Positions 62,456 to 64,000 of a stretch of 64,000 nucleotides of DNA are shown in pieces. Origin of the DNA: JACSRF01 sp964504445. Its GTDB lineage: Bacteria; Chloroflexota; Anaerolineae; Promineifilales; Promineifilaceae. Each line of letters opens with the position of its first letter. Positions within the stretch are counted from its first letter, which is position 1. The translations under genes and the position numbers were made by a program. The DNA is taken from NCBI GenBank assembly GCA_964504445.1, contig CAZDEO010000020.1:7380-71379 (forward strand), written 5' to 3'. The notes under the pieces were generated by a model that was given only the letters and a program-made list of their open reading frames with translations, did not search any database and had not been told where the DNA came from.

Positions 62456-64000
62456 ATGTGTATGACCTCATGGTTTCGATTGTTCTTGCGGCGCGGGGTG
62501 GGCACGGCCGTTCTCCTGCTGGCGGCGTTGCATCTCTTCTTCCCCTCCACCGCACACGCCATCACTATCACCATCAACACCCTCAGCGACAAACCGCTAA
62601 ATGATCCCACCAGTGATGACGGCCTCTGCTCCTTGCGCGAAGCGATTGAGGCGGCCAACAACGACGCCTCCGTCAACACCAACGACTGCCCCGGCGGCAG
62701 CGGCGCAGACAATATCACCTTCAGCGTATCGGGAACCATTACCTTTGTGGAATCTATGAGCATTAACTCCCAGATTACCCTCACCGGTCCCATCACCTTG
62801 GACGGCAACCAGGCCACCAATTTGTTCACGGTGTCGGGCAACGGCCGTTTCACCCTGGTCAACATGACCCTGCAAAACGGTAAAAGCGGCCTGGCGGGGG
62901 CCATCCAGGGCAACGGCGACGGCAAAATCAACGCCTTGGGCGTCTCCTTCATCAGCAACGAGTCCACCGGCAGCGGCGGCGCCATCCAGACCAATGCCGC
63001 CATGTATTTGCTGGGCGTCAACTTCTCCGGCAACAAAGCGGCCGAAAACGGCGGGGCCATTGATTTCAAAGGGGGCGCCAGCGAAAGCCTCTTCATCGGT
63101 GGCAGCAACTTTGCCGGGAACATTGCCGCAGAAAAAGGCGGAGCCATCGCTCTCATCACCACCTCGCCCATGCAAATTAACGACTCCATCTTCTCCGGCA
63201 ACATCGCCACCGGCACGCAAAGCGACCACGGCGGCGGGGCCATTTACATTGACAACAGCTACGAGGAAAACAGCGTCACCATCGCGCGTAGCGCCTTCAA
63301 CGGCAACCTGACGCCGGGTGGCTCCGGCGGGGCGCTGCAAATCGCCGGCGACATCCCCGTGACGGTGATTAACTCTTCCCTAAACGCGAACATCGCCGGC
63401 GGCAGTGAGCGCGGGCAGGGGGGCGGCATCTTCTTGCGCGAGGGGAATCTGCATTTGCTGAAAACGGCCTTCAACGGCAACGTCGCCTCGCCCAGCCCCA
63501 GCAACGTTAGCGGGCAGGGGGGCGCTATTTACAACCTGGGGGGCACAGTGCAGGCGGCCAACAGCTCCTTCTTCCTCAACGTAGCGGGGTTAGGTCAGGG
63601 CGGGGCGCTGTACAACAACGACCAGACCCGCGACGCCATCATTGAGCTGCGCAACGTCACCATTTCCGGCAACCAGGCCAGCAGCGGCGGCGCCATGCTC
63701 AACTTCAACGCCGAAAATCAGCGTATCAACCGCATCGCTCTGTGGAATACTATTATCGAAGAGGGCAGCGCCGGCCTGGGCGGCACCTGCGCCGGAGACG
63801 CGCCACAGAACAATGGCAACAATCTGCAATTCCCCGGCACAGCCTGCGGCGGCGGCATCACCAGCGCCGACCCGCTGCTGGAAGCCCCGTTCTTCAACGG
63901 CGGGGCGATTGCTTCGCTGTTGACCCAGGCGCTGCAGCCGGGCAGCCCGGCCATTGACGCGGGCAATAACGCCCTTTGCGCCGCCGCGCCAGTGGATGGC
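62456..64000 (+). CDS. Secreted right-handed beta-helix protein, cut at window end
   Basis: 515 residues are visible; no stop before the edge. ATG 62456 has AAAGGAG seven bases upstream. Signal peptide about 1-32 (VLLLAALHLFFPSTAHA). The N-terminal CSLREAIEAAN motif is typical of secreted adhesin-like proteins. Repeats of the form ...SGNxA...GGAI... (SGGAIQTN, NGGAIDFKG, KGGAIALIT, GGGAIYIDN, QGGAIYNLG, QGGALYNND, SGGAMLNF) continue to about residue 415. It ends with the LLEAPFFNGG and PGSPAIDAG motifs of polymorphic outer membrane-type helices. Surface exposure is likely; a 298-codon antisense frame is a shadow. Confidence 0.9.
   Translation, partial: MCMTSWFRLFLRRGVGTAVLLLAALHLFFPSTAHAITITINTLSDKPLNDPTSDDGLCSLREAIEAANNDASVNTNDCPGGSGADNITFSVSGTITFVESMSINSQITLTGPITLDGNQATNLFTVSGNGRFTLVNMTLQNGKSGLAGAIQGNGDGKINALGVSFISNESTGSGGAIQTNAAMYLLGVNFSGNKAAENGGAIDFKGGASESLFIGGSNFAGNIAAEKGGAIALITTSPMQINDSIFSGNIATGTQSDHGGGAIYIDNSYEENSVTIARSAFNGNLTPGGSGGALQIAGDIPVTVINSSLNANIAGGSERGQGGGIFLREGNLHLLKTAFNGNVASPSPSNVSGQGGAIYNLGGTVQAANSSFFLNVAGLGQGGALYNNDQTRDAIIELRNVTISGNQASSGGAMLNFNAENQRINRIALWNTIIEEGSAGLGGTCAGDAPQNNGNNLQFPGTACGGGITSADPLLEAPFFNGGAIASLLTQALQPGSPAIDAGNNALCAAAPVDG

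Noticed and set aside
62347..63243. 298-codon leftward frame near the right edge
   Set aside because: Repetitive MAPP-type sequence produced by the complementary GGAI repeats of the beta-helix gene.

Overview
The window looks like a chromosomal segment of a free-living member of the Chloroflexota, probably Anaerolineae sensu lato. This is inferred from gene content and protein style: T/P-rich lipoprotein linkers, NB-ARC/TPR regulators, a secreted protein built from two TRG/NWFYNN-type repeats, short SecD/SecF and an HrcA/CIRCE heat-shock operon. No rRNA, tRNA, CRISPR array, transposase or prophage was seen. The gene at each window edge is cut.

Layout. 1-9 kb: tail of a secreted glycosidase-like protein, a GNAT, secD-secF-lipoprotein, a two-repeat secreted protein, a cytochrome P450, and a membrane-anchored Cas4-like nuclease split over two genes. 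9.2-15.4 kb: hisS, NAD kinase, a TPR/B-box membrane protein, recN and a Cys-rich PAS histidine kinase, all rightward. 15.4-18.4 kb: an S41 protease and an undecaprenyl-phosphate sugar transferase. 18.5-24.4 kb: promoter-CIRCE-hrcA-grpE-dnaK-dnaJ-prmA. 24.4-26.4 kb: rpsA-infA leftward from a perfect consensus promoter with a leader attenuator. 26.4-31.3 kb: a MacB-type ABC exporter pair, then a leftward SDR-GNAT pair.

31.5-44.9 kb is the main metabolic unit, an uninterrupted leftward run: MerR-like regulator, PucC-family transporter, hemH, hemN, hemA, hemC, hemD, hemB, hemE, hemL and an iron-type ABC permease. It encodes heme synthesis from glutamyl-tRNA to heme except for a protoporphyrinogen oxidase. 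A plausible promoter and two adjacent perfect palindromes of CRP/FNR type lie upstream. A NicO-type metal transporter fused to a TolB-like propeller precedes it. 47.7-62.3 kb holds scattered housekeeping and accessory genes (repeat membrane protein, DegV, ROK kinase, MFS, zinc peptidase with an unannotated 48-residue membrane protein, PepF, Eis-like GNAT, homocysteine methyltransferase, TAP-type hydrolase, XRE/NB-ARC regulator). The window ends inside a secreted beta-helix protein.

The most striking signal is not a gene. The palindromic octamer ACGGCCGT occurs 97 times by my eye count, about one per 660 bp against one or two expected. It occurs in nearly all genes, on both coding strands and in several reading frames. 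It behaves like the highly iterated palindrome HIP1 of cyanobacteria but has a different sequence. Other structure not explained by genes: a 118-bp MITE-like element in the 3' end of hemD, two copies of an 89-bp hairpin repeat, and heptamer-based intergenic repeats that supply a stop or start codon to neighbouring genes.
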